Under the pieces are notes generated by a model. The model saw only the letters and a list, made by a program, of their open reading frames with translations, ran no database searches and was not told where the DNA came from. From contig NW_006767435.1 of NCBI RefSeq assembly GCF_000264995.1, positions 803,523 through 867,522 of the forward strand: 64,000 nt of DNA, read 5' to 3'. The first letter of the stretch is position 1. Each line of letters opens with the position of its first letter. Made by a program: the position numbers and the translations under genes. Source of the stretch: Punctularia strigosozonata HHB-11173 SS5. Taxonomy: Eukaryota > Basidiomycota > Agaricomycetes > Corticiales > Punctulariaceae. Below are positions 24,324-33,298 of the stretch, piece by piece.

Positions 24324-24508
24324 GGCTCTTATACCAAACTACTTGACTGATTCAGCGTTGATAGCCCGTTGAGTCAGAACATTGGGAAAGCTTAGTGGGA
24401 GGACTCGTCAACCCTCTGTCAGAGCTGTGCCCGCGTCACCGCCGCTTCGCTTGTGCCACCGCGGCCGCCTTGCTCGACTCAGTCGTTTGCGCCGACCAGA
24501 TACTGACG
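24324..24508. promoter_or_regulatory. Shared upstream region of PTH1 and NKAP-like gene
   Basis: 185 bases separate two divergent ATGs (24323 minus, 24509 plus). Probably a compact bidirectional promoter; no TATA box is seen. Confidence 0.5.
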
Positions 24509-25911
24509 ATGGCGACCGTGCACCCTTCACGCATGGGTCTTGTCCCTCAAGACCCAAAAGAATTCTACGGTCGGGACAGCAGACGCGGCCGCTCTCCGTC
24601 ACCTCGACGTTCGAGGCGTACGCCGAGCCGTAGCAGAAGTCGGGATCGTGATCACCGACGAGACGACAGGCCGCAGCGACGAAGCAGAAGTAGAGAGGGG
24701 CGAAGGAGCCCTGAATACGATGCATATAGACGCCCCAGCCCGCCCCGTCAGACGGAGGGCGCAGCGCCATGGAGGCAGCAACAGAACATGTACCCAAGCA
24801 GAGGCGAACGGCAACCATTGCCTGTTCATGGAGGAGGGGGAGGATCTGACTTCTTTGATAGGTTTATATTTCGCTGTTGTTAAATCGAGTTCGTGTGTCT
24901 GATAGACCTTTCCTTCAGTCGTCGACAGCAGAGGGACGTAACCACAGTAAACATTTGGCCACGATCTCCCAAGCCTCCCAGGAGCCCGTACGTCAAGTCA
25001 TCTTACTACAACAAAATGTACTGACAATATACAGGTCTACCGATTCAGACAGAGGCCACAAATCCCGAAGAAAAAGCAAACGAGCACGATTACGGTCGGA
25101 AACACCGTCCGACACCGATTCGGAGGAAGAACGTCGGAAGAAGAAGAAGAAAGAGAAGAAACGAGCGAAGAGAGAGAAGGAGCAGGAGAAAGCGGAGCGG
25201 CGGGAGCGCAAGAAGCGCCGGACAAGGTCGCGGAGCGAACGCCGCAGCTATGACAGCGAGGAGGAGGACCGCAGGGAAAGGCGCCACCGCACACGTAGTC
25301 GCGAACACTCGCATCGCAAGAAAACGAAAAGCCCTACGCGAAGCGCGAGCCGATCTCCTCGAACCCCCACCCCTCCTGCCGACGAGGACGAGTGGGTCGA
25401 AAAGCCATCTACGTCCATCCTCGCGGCAACTGCGCCTCCAGTATCTAGGCATGGCACTACTTCACGTGCGGCGTCTCAGGCTCCTGCACACAACGCGGAA
25501 GAGGACTCGGACGACGACGATGTGGGCCCGAAGCCATTGCAAAAAGCGGGAACGGGCAAGCAACGGGTCGACGAGCGCCAATACGGCGGCGCCCTCCTTC
25601 GCGGAGAGGGCAGCGCGATGGCTGCCTTCCTCCAGGACGGTACAGAGGCGCGCATCCCGCGTCGTGGTGAAATTGGCTTGACGTCGGACGAAATCGAGAA
25701 GTACGAGCAAGTGGGATACGTAATGAGCGGCAGCAGGCATAGGCGCATGAACGCCGTGCGTATCCGGAAGGAGAACCAGGTTATCAGTGCAGAAGAGAAG
25801 CGCGGTATCCTGAAATTGCAGAAAGAGGAGCGGGAGAGGAGGGAAGCCATCCTGAGGGAAGAGTTCCAGTCTTTGGTGGAGGACCGATTGAAGGGTGTGG
25901 AGAAAAAGTAA
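24509..25911 (+). CDS. NKAP-like nuclear RS/SR-rich protein
   Basis: NKAP family proteins are spliceosome-associated nuclear factors (transcription and splicing). The ATG at 24509 begins MATVHPSRMGLVPQDPKEFY. An Arg/Ser-rich region follows (SPRRSRRTPSRSRSRDRD), then, after introns near 24860 and 25030, an acidic and Lys/Arg-rich charged helix (ERRKKKKKEKKRAKREKEQE). The conserved C-terminal NKAP domain is clear: YGGALLRGEGSAMAAFLQDG, RIPRRGEIGLTSDEIEKYEQ, VGYVMSGSRHRRMNAVRIRK and ENQVISAEEKRGILKLQKEE. It ends at 25911. The domain is complete and identification is confident; exact exon borders in the N-terminal half are less so. Confidence 0.88.
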
Positions 25912-26106
25912 AGAATGGGTATCGGTGTGTATCATGAGTTGTCTGTCTGTTCTTCACAGGCGCTTATGCTCGTGTATTACTATAATGATTCTACGAACAA
26001 TGCATGACGCTTGGTTGTGTCATGCACCGGCTCCAGACTTGAGGAACAGGTAACGACAAGCGATAAATGCCAACCTGGATGGACAGGTGTCAAGCTGGAG
26101 AAGTTG

Positions 26107-26114
26107 CTTATAAG
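26107..26114 (+). promoter_or_regulatory. TATA-like box
   Basis: cttataag lies about 80 bases before the ATG at 26194, consistent with a core promoter for the small secreted protein gene. Confidence 0.5.
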
Positions 26115-26193
26115 GTGCCGGTTCCAGCTCACGGTCGTGTACATCCACACACCACAGACTACCACCGAGCTTGGTCGCCACCTATCCTTTATA

Positions 26194-26883
26194 ATGGTCC
26201 GCATAATCGGTCCTGCGCTGATTCTTGCGATGGCGGTCACAGCCAACGCTGCAAACGGACATACCTTCGATTCTACCAGATCTTCGCTAACCCAACATCA
26301 TCGACGTCACTCCCGTCCCCTTGCTGCCGACGCGATGGTAACCCGCGAAGTCGCATCCTCGACGATACCTAAACTACGCATGCGCACCGAGCATGTCCGC
26401 GACGGCAAGGTCGCGCATCCCACTGGAACGGACGTCCATAGTCACCCGCCGGACTACGTCAACGCCAAGCACCACATCGAGTGGTCCCGTAGCACCGTAG
26501 ACGACAAGAATCCCATGAATCCCCCGGCGATGACCCCGCCTGGCCCCAGTTACGAACGCCTTCCTCCGTCGCAAAACGAGGGCGCAGGCAAGCATAACCG
26601 CGAGACCGCCTCATACCGCGGGCCCTCCTACGCCGAGTCGCACGACGATGACGACTCGAATAACAGCACGATCGGTATCATGGACACGGTCACTCCCGGG
26701 GGCGGGCGTCAGAGCGGTTCTCATGACTGGAAACGTGACGACGTCGAAACGTCGGGGACCGAAGAGTCCGGGTCGAGCCCTGAAGATCTGCACAAACCGT
26801 CGCCACTGGAAGCGCTCGCTGCGTCCGACGTTCTCCCTCAACCGCATCGGAACTACATGCAACCTGACATCCGGTCCGAGTAA
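26194..26883 (+). CDS. Predicted secreted protein of unknown function
   Basis: Single open frame of 229 residues. It starts with a signal peptide (MVRIIGPALILAMAVTANAA). The mature part is strongly hydrophilic, rich in His, Pro, Ser, Asp and Glu, with few hydrophobic residues and almost no cysteine, suggesting an intrinsically disordered secreted protein. It contains acidic stretches (SHDDDDSNNS) and dibasic pairs (HHRRHSRP, DWKRDD) that could be processed in the secretory pathway; that is speculation. No family is recognised. A TATA-like box upstream and the absence of introns support a real short gene. It lies tail to tail with the unknown gene at 27057-27773. Confidence 0.6.
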   Translation: MVRIIGPALILAMAVTANAANGHTFDSTRSSLTQHHRRHSRPLAADAMVTREVASSTIPKLRMRTEHVRDGKVAHPTGTDVHSHPPDYVNAKHHIEWSRSTVDDKNPMNPPAMTPPGPSYERLPPSQNEGAGKHNRETASYRGPSYAESHDDDDSNNSTIGIMDTVTPGGGRQSGSHDWKRDDVETSGTEESGSSPEDLHKPSPLEALAASDVLPQPHRNYMQPDIRSE

Positions 26884-27056
26884 GGAGCTCCCGTCGCGAG
26901 TCTCAGCTCGTGCCTCCAGCCTGCGGTTCCGGGCGAGTTCAAGGTCGGCAGTTTTCACGTCTGGACCCTGAGCGCGTCATTCTCAAAGCGATTCCGACGG
27001 GTCTTCCATTTCTCGTACGGATCGAAGGGGCTGCCACCGGCAATGTACAATAGATA

Positions 27057-27773
27057 CTATGAAATACACCATGATATATGATCCGCCGCGATGATGGGTA
27101 TAACGATACAAGCAATTGCCGTTCGGGGATTGCAGATGAAGGTGAACTCATTGCTGAGAAAGAGGGTCAGTGTTGGCCAGGTGAAGTCAACGAGGTAACT
27201 CACCGAAGTAGATGAACCTGAAGAAATCGAAGAGCTACCGGTCACCCTGCGGAATAGGGTCGAGCGGCGGCGACCTGCGCTCCGCACGATGTAGACTCGG
27301 CGATACTCCGAAGCGTCTATGCAATCGCTGTCCGAGTCCCAGTCGCTCTCGTATCCTTCGAGGACGTGCCACCGGTTCGAACCCTCGAACTTGATTCCAA
27401 GCGCGATGTGCTTGGGCGAGGAGGATATGCCCAGCGCGGGCACGCGGGCAGGGCTGAACTTGCCGTCGTCGGAATCGTCATCGTCCTTGACCGCGCATCG
27501 CATGAGCGAGCAGCCGGTGATGCGGCGGCCTCTGACATCGGCGTCGCGGATTGCGTACTCGATGTACGTCTCCGACGTAGAGGAAAGTCCGGCGACCCGG
27601 ACCTCGAACTCGGAGCCGTCCGAGCACAGGAATGAGACGGTGTGCGGCGCGTCGGCGGTAGGACCTGGCCGGATAGAGCGAACGGTCTTGCCGACGAGTT
27701 CCGCAGGGTTGACCTCGCGTGCTTGAGAGGCACAGAAGGGGACGCATTCGGGGGGGAAGGCGGAGGCACCCAT
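27057..27773 (-). CDS. Unrecognised protein
   Basis: Open frame from the ATG at 27773 (MGASAFPPECVPFCASQARE). The body alternates beta-like strands (TVSFLCSDGSEFEVRVAGLS, KHIALGIKFEGSNRWHVLEG) with acidic loops (KDDDDSDDGKF, YESDWDSDSDCIDASEY). It then has a Ser-rich stretch near SSSISSGSSTSV, where a good donor (tcg|gtgagt) suggests an intron and an alternative, possibly shorter or longer C terminus than the open frame to 27057. No signal peptide, membrane span or known domain is seen. Codon use matches neighbours, so a real gene is likely. Confidence 0.55.
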   Translation of the reverse strand: MGASAFPPECVPFCASQAREVNPAELVGKTVRSIRPGPTADAPHTVSFLCSDGSEFEVRVAGLSSTSETYIEYAIRDADVRGRRITGCSLMRCAVKDDDDSDDGKFSPARVPALGISSSPKHIALGIKFEGSNRWHVLEGYESDWDSDSDCIDASEYRRVYIVRSAGRRRSTLFRRVTGSSSISSGSSTSVSYLVDFTWPTLTLFLSNEFTFICNPRTAIACIVIPIIAADHISWCIS

Positions 27774-29675
27774 GATCTTGATCCTGCGAATGCGGGGGAG
27801 GCGAAGAACTACGGGGACAAATTCAGTGAATATGCATGAGGGTAGGAAGGCGGTAAAGTTACGGACAAGATGTGAGGTGCTTGTGCGAGTGGGGCTTGGG
27901 GGACGGTGAGCAGTTTATGCCTCTGAAGATATACCAGGATTGGAGGGGTGTGGCGATCGTCGAGCGGGTTGCAGGACCACCGGCCAGCGCGAGCCCCTTC
28001 TTATCGTCCGCGCGGACTTGCATGCAACCACAGGGTGGTGAAACGCACTTGTCGTGTGACCGGCATAATCGCGGCTTAAAACAGAGGTTGCTCGAGCATA
28101 GAATACGTGGTTAGATCTGACTTCGCGGTGCAGGATCTAAGTTCAACGCGCGGCGCGGTGTGCCGGGGACAGAGGAAGCCCATAAAAAGGCGCCGATGGG
28201 AACGTCCCAGCTTTTCCCGAACAGGCACGAGGGGCTTCTTGCGCCCAAGAGCTGATAGTGGCTCAACACATCACACCTGCAGGGTCGATGCGAAGGGTCG
28301 GCGCAGCTAGGTGACGACCAAGCGTACGTCAAGGGGGCAGACGGCAACGCACAGACCAATCAAGTCCAGGCCCGAGAGCACGGTCCTAGGTGATAGCGGA
28401 GGAGCATTGCGCAGAGCCCGTGGTATGAAGCAGTATGTTAGCGGGTGCTTGCGCAAGTGTCTCGTTTCACGGACAGGAGGATACGAGCGTGCTGAGAACC
28501 TCGAGTTCGAGCATCCAGCTTCTGAGGTGACGGCAGAGCTGACGTAGCTGAACTGAAAGAGAGCAATCAGCGTGGGCGAAGTCACTCGAACCAATGTGCA
28601 TATGAACGCACGTTCGCCCCTCGTCTCAACGTGCCACGACGCGCACGCGACCTCGTATAACCCACCGAAGTGTTGCATATAGGCGATCGCGACCTGAAAC
28701 TCGATACGGTGAGATGGTCGAGGATGCGGGCGGTGTGTTTACCTCGTTCTCAACGCCACTTCCGTCGGTCTCGTCATAGGACCATTGCGGGGAACGCCGC
28801 GTGTACTTCACAATGGACAGTCGGACGAGCCAGAACGCCGGCTGGACCCTGGACTTCATCGCGATGGACTGTGCGTACGGTGACTTCGCCTGAGGGCGGA
28901 ATGCCTGATTCGTTCTCGCCGAATGAGAGCTCAACCTTTCCGGGGGGTCAATAGCTGGCGAGGCCATTCATCGTAGGCACCGCCCTGTGCTCCAATCGCC
29001 CGTCAGAGGGAGCAAGCGCAGCCAGAAGACATGTGGGGGAAAGTAGTAGACCCAGATACTTGATGGTGCTTAGCCCATCTCCTGATATCGTGCAGAAATC
29101 GGATAGGGACCTGGAACAAATACGTCAATTGCACGAGCATAAGTGAGAAGCGGCCGGACTTCTTGCAACTTCGTGCCGGGCACGCGGGTAAGTCTCGTAC
29201 CATAGGCCACCGCGAATCGAGGCTGTAACGGGAGAGCCGGAAAGCAAATAGCCACGTGCGACCCAAAATGCCGCGCGTGAACTGAAGGCCCAACAGCTGA
29301 AAACACTCAAGGCTGCACCTTGTTCCAAATACCAGCGGGTAACTCGAGCGAACCAAGTTGACCATGAGGGGAGTTGAGGAAGTAGCGGAAATGAACACAG
29401 GCTGAACGTCAGTTTGAGGTCGGTGCAATCGCACTTAGCCTCCTAAGCACACACACGTTTTCGAACAGGCAGTCGGTAGGATTCAATGTTGCATGCGGTT
29501 GTCATTCGAAAGCATGGCATGGGTGTGCGATGGATACATGCATGTGTAATGCTGTGAGATCGGACGCAGGTTGCACTTCCGCTCGTCTCCACCGGGTCCG
29601 CCCTCTTGGGAGCGAACGAGACGAGCCTCCCAGACGCACCAAGCGTCGAGCGGAATACATATACAGGCCGAAGGC
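27774..29675. other. Long intergenic stretch, 1.9 kb, no gene supported
   Basis: Minus-strand open pieces at 28307-28678, 28626-28967 and 29003-29434 have plausible lengths and a possible splice (donor gtaaac near 28740, acceptor tttcag near 28690). They show no recognisable domain and do not join into a clear protein. A TATA-like cataaaaagg occurs at 28181 on the plus strand with no gene after it, so a non-coding transcript is possible but unsupported. Confidence 0.4.
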
Positions 29676-30003
29676 TTAGATGTTGAGCTTCGTGCGCCTC
29701 CAGTGGCGGCGCTTAGCGTTGTACTGCACAAGGCAAACGAATCAGCAAATGTCGTCTTGAAGATGTGATTTTGATAGGACAAACTTGAATCTTGGTGTCG
29801 GTCTTTAACCTGAACCACTGGGGAATGGGCCTGGAAGGCCTGGTCAGTAACATTTTCGATAGTGAGGAGCAGCGATAACCCACCTGTTCTGGCGCGCAGC
29901 CTTGGCGAGCTTCTGCTTGGTGCGGAACGTCTTCTGGGAAGGCTACAACAAGATTATATCGTTGGCCGAGCATCATGCATACGTGAGGCAGCAAACATAC
30001 CAT
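29676..30003 (-). CDS. RPL39: 60S ribosomal protein eL39
   Basis: Four-exon gene on the minus strand. Exon 1 codes only the initiator ATG (30001-30003), followed at once by gtatgt. Exon 2 is 29884-29942, exon 3 is 29785-29830 and exon 4 is 29676-29723, ending in TAA. The joined product is 51 residues, the exact family length: PSQKTFRTKQKLAKAARQNR, then PIPQWFRLKTDTKIQ, then YNAKRRHWRRTKLNI. This is the highly conserved eukaryote-specific protein at the exit tunnel of the large ribosomal subunit. Every splice site is GT...AG and in phase. The gene is easily missed because its longest exon is only 59 bases. Confidence 0.95.
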
Positions 30004-31202
30004 TTTGTCGTCGAGGTTGTCGTGGTCGGCGGGGAGGGCGGAATGCGTGAGGTGCTGTATAGATCTGACTAAGCAAGACCTCGGCATGTCCCGGTGCCCC
30101 GGCTCGCTCCGGTTACCGAGCGGAGCGCCAACCGAGATGTTCGCTCGCGGATAACTTACAAGGGACATAAAGCTTTAAAAGCTCCTCAAAATCATCCAGG
30201 TAATAGACTACAATGACATCCAATCGTCCCCGGGGCGTACCGTCGCAGCTCTGCGATGTATATACCCAAGTTGTCACGCTGCTTCCCCGGGCCCACTTCG
30301 GCCTGCATCGCTCTGAAGCGACCCATGAATTGAACCTTTGCCGTCCACGAGCAAGGTTGGGCACGTCTTGCGATCGGGAATTTGGCATCCATTCCTGGAA
30401 AGACTACGCAGTCGGCTTTCAGCTCTGGCTCTACAGCGGTCGTTTAGACGCCAAATCTTGTGCGGCCTCCCGACTCCCTCACACAGTACCGTCCCTCCCC
30501 AGAACTTGTTACATCAAAGATGTATGCTTTGAAATACTCTCTGGGATTTTTTGAGCCAGTATCCTTCTTCAAGAAAACTCCAGGAGCCATGGGAAGCGTG
30601 GGAATGATTTTGACCGTTATTACTCGTTTAGACAGGGTCCCACGGTTACTTTCCCTTGATAACGGATGTGACTGCGGTAATGTGGGAAACAGATGGCACT
30701 GCCACTTAGTGCAGCTTGCCAGGCCATGAGAAGAATGCAACACCTTCCCTGCAACGAAGAGAAATCCATTGGACACAGGAACAAGCACAATATTACTTTG
30801 CATCCCAGACAGTCACCCAGTTCGAGTTTTATATCGATAGAGCTAGTTTTCATGGCACAAGAGATGGAGGAAAATTGGTGTCACACAGCCACAGCCTTGT
30901 TTGCGATTTTTCATGTTTGGGGTAGGAACCTTACTGCTCTAAAAACTACATAGAAATGTCAAGATATACTACTTCCACCTCAATAAAAAGTTTGGGGAGC
31001 AACGGAACAATGAATGTTGAGAAAAAAGCCACTGTCTAAAGGAGAGGTGGTGTCTAGAAGACCGGTGACCCACTGTACAACTAGACAAGCTCAGTAGGAA
31101 CTCTGCTGTCAGTACTCAGGCCCCAGGACCCATGTGCATGAACTGTCGAAATCAAAGCGGCCCGTGAATTGCTGCGCCCATCGTACATCGTACCACCGGC
31201 CC

Positions 31203-31277
31203 TACCCCAAGATGCGCTAACCGGTGAGCGCATCTGGGTGCGGATTATCCATCTACCGGTGAGCGCGTCTTGGGGTA
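31203..31277. repeat. Palindrome cluster (nested inverted and direct repeats)
   Basis: 31203-31225 and 31255-31277 are inverted copies, 21 of 23 positions matching. Within it, gatgcgct (31211) and agcgcatc (31227) form a perfect 8-base stem around aaccggtg. The unit ccggtgagcgc also occurs as a direct repeat at 31221 and 31256. Function is unknown. Confidence 0.75.
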
Positions 31278-31351
31278 GATGAAAACGAACGCCCAAAAGA
31301 CAAATACAGTAGGTCTGTGGTACTGCGCCTGCATACTTGACCCACTGTCAG

Positions 31352-31359
31352 TATAAAAA
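31352..31359 (+). promoter_or_regulatory. TATA box of the small surface protein gene
   Basis: gtataaaaaggc lies 105-110 bases upstream of the ATG at 31464, a near-consensus TATA element. Confidence 0.6.
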
Positions 31360-31463
31360 GGCTCACTGCCGGTTTATCGTGGCTCGAAAGACTTCCGGAA
31401 GCTACGCAAGATACATACCCTGTGTGATCCCACCATTTTTTTGACCAACGCACTCGGTACATC

Positions 31464-32089
31464 ATGCAATCTCCGATACTTGCGTTCTTTGTGATAGGTG
31501 TTCAAGGTATAGAGCAAAATCAATGTCCATCGTTCGATCGTCTGACACACCTTAATCATCAGTGGCTCTTGCGAGCTCACTCGCGCAAGGCTCCGAGTAC
31601 TATTCCACCACCGAGCTCGGCATCGACAAGGCTGGACATACAACCATAGAAATAGTAGAGGCACTTACATTCGATAGCTACGGCTTGCAGACCATCTCTG
31701 GTGCGTGAGCCTCTCCGGACTGACGTAGCGTACGTGACGAACGGGTTCGTGTCATGGTAGTGACGCTCGTGGAAGGCTCCGACTTCGCCACCGCGACCTG
31801 GGACGACAAAGCGATAGGATATCAGGGCAATGTAGCGTGCTCCGTATCAGCGGATATCGGAAACTGCGAGGAGACTAGGGTCATCGGGGGGACGACCTTC
31901 ACCAGGGCCTTCACAAGTACTAACATACCTACGGTGACGGGTACCAGCAATTCGCCATCAAAGACGTCTGGTTCATCAGACATGGCTTCCCGCGTACCGT
32001 CGGGTACTGTATCCTGTGCATTGATTGTGGGGATAGTCTCTGCGGTGACGCTCGCATGGCAAGGCAGTTTACGTCGTCGAGATCGCTAG
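31464..32089 (+). CDS. Small secreted, probably GPI-anchored protein
   Basis: Three exons. Exon 1 codes MQSPILAFFVI, and splicing at ctgcg-free acceptor atcag joins ALASSLAQGSEYYSTTEL, completing a signal peptide. A second intron (gtgcgt...ggtag) joins LTFDSYGLQTIS to VTLVEGSDFATATWDDKAIG. The body has two cysteines (NVACSVSADIGNCEE). A Ser/Thr-rich stalk (TSNSPSKTSGSSDMAS) precedes a C-terminal hydrophobic tail (CALIVGIVSAVTLAWQG), the layout of a GPI-anchor signal, although the last residues are basic (SLRRRDR), so a simple membrane anchor is an alternative. Function unknown. A strong TATA box lies upstream. Confidence 0.6.
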
Positions 32090-32290
32090 TGTCCTACATA
32101 TGCTTGAACGTCGCCGGAGTTCAGTAAGCCAACGTATTCAAAGCAGGCCTCGTCCGCTTGTGAGTTACCGGAGGCAAGGTAGGTAGCTTCGTCGTAAGTA
32201 TCGTCCGCCGTTGAAGACTTACAGTCGTGAGAAAACAGACGCGACGCGTGAAGACGTGGAGCTCCCGCTCCGCGTTTCTCATCCGTCGTG

Positions 32291-32952
32291 ATGAAGCTCT
32301 TCACCTTTCTGACTGGTCTGCTCGTCGCTGCTGCTGGCGCAAGCGCAGAGGCACCTCAACCGCCCGAAGACCTGGTCATTGATAAGACCTATGTTCCTGA
32401 GGACTGCCCGGTGAAGAGCGCGAACGGCGACACCATCAGAGTGCACTACGTACGTGGCAGTTTGGGGACTCATCGAATGTATAGGTCCTGAACTGGGTGG
32501 ACTGAACAGACGGGCACCTTGTTCTCGAATGGGAACAAGTTCGATTCGAGGTGAGTCTGCAAGCAAATCATAATGCGTGCATTTCGCTGATAGATTGTAC
32601 CCTACATCAGTCACGACCGTAACTCACCTTTGCCCTTGAGACGTAATTATTCAAGTACTCTTTTATCTGGGACCCTCTTCTGAACTCGCTGGAATAGTCG
32701 GCGCTGGTCAGGTCATCTCCGGCTGGGAGAAGGGCCTACAAGACATGTGCCTGAACGAAAAGCGCACTTTGACCATTCCTGCCAAAATGGCTTACGGTCC
32801 GTCCACGTCCGAACTCAGTGCAGTTAGGCCCAGGCTTTACACAGTATTTGCCTATAGGTCCTCGAGGATTCGGCTCCGTGATTCCCCCCAACTCCGCGCT
32901 TGTCTTCGACGTTGAGCTCGTGGGCTTGGATAAAGGTCACACGGAGCTCTAG
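32291..32952 (+). CDS. FPR2: ER FKBP-type peptidyl-prolyl isomerase
   Basis: Assists protein folding in the ER by proline isomerisation; inhibited by FK506 in the family. The ATG at 32291 starts a signal peptide ([19 protein letters not shown]). The FKBP fold is split by four or so introns: [66 protein letters not shown] and [20 protein letters not shown]. It ends GHTEL, a HDEL-like ER retention signal, matching FKBP13/Fpr2 proteins. Active-site residues of the family (Tyr of VHY, Asp of FDSS, Val-Ile-Gly-Trp block, Trp) are present. Confidence 0.93.
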
Positions 32953-33298
32953 GTTATAACGTGTATCTATCGCCTGTCCCGAGCTGCTGCTTGATTATGT
33001 TGGATGGAGATTGCCTCTGCGTGTTGAACGTTGAACGGCCTCCATCAGGCTATTGATTGACATTATAACCTACGTAAGGCGGAAGCAAACGAGCGCGACG
33101 GGGCCGGTGTTCCAGAAATAGCCGAGGCTGTAACGTCAGACCCGCGAGGGAAAGCGCTGGACTTCATCACGGCGCACGCCTCGCCTCAGTGCCTTTTCGC
33201 CAGACCATGCACGGCATTCCCTTTTGACTTTTGGAGTTAACTCCTCTTCGTGCCGTATCCCCATCCTGCTATCTATCTAGAATTCTGCTTGTCCTGGG
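32953..33298. other. Intergenic, no gene seen
   Basis: 3' flank of the FKBP gene and promoter side of TRK. No repeat or TATA box is recognised. Confidence 0.5.

Larger units (their letters stand above)
30004..31463. other. Intergenic, 1.46 kb, with AT-rich island and palindromes
   Basis: The left 200 bases are GC-rich and hold the eL39 promoter. About 30520-31060 is unusually AT-rich for this window (60-base lines at 37% GC near 30900-31020). It shows a short plus-strand open frame (30716-30925) without a known domain. Palindromes at 31203-31277 and a TATA box at 31352 follow. No gene is supported. Confidence 0.5.

Noticed and set aside
27370-27395. ggttcgaaccc resembling a tRNA B box
   Set aside because: It lies inside a protein-coding frame; no A box, acceptor stem or cloverleaf could be paired around it.
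28307-28967. Possible two-exon minus-strand gene
   Set aside because: A splice can be drawn, but the product shows no domain, and competing frames are equally open.
30520-31060. AT-rich island as foreign contamination in the assembly
   Set aside because: Nothing in the sequence identifies another source, and flanks join without a visible break; kept only as a composition anomaly.
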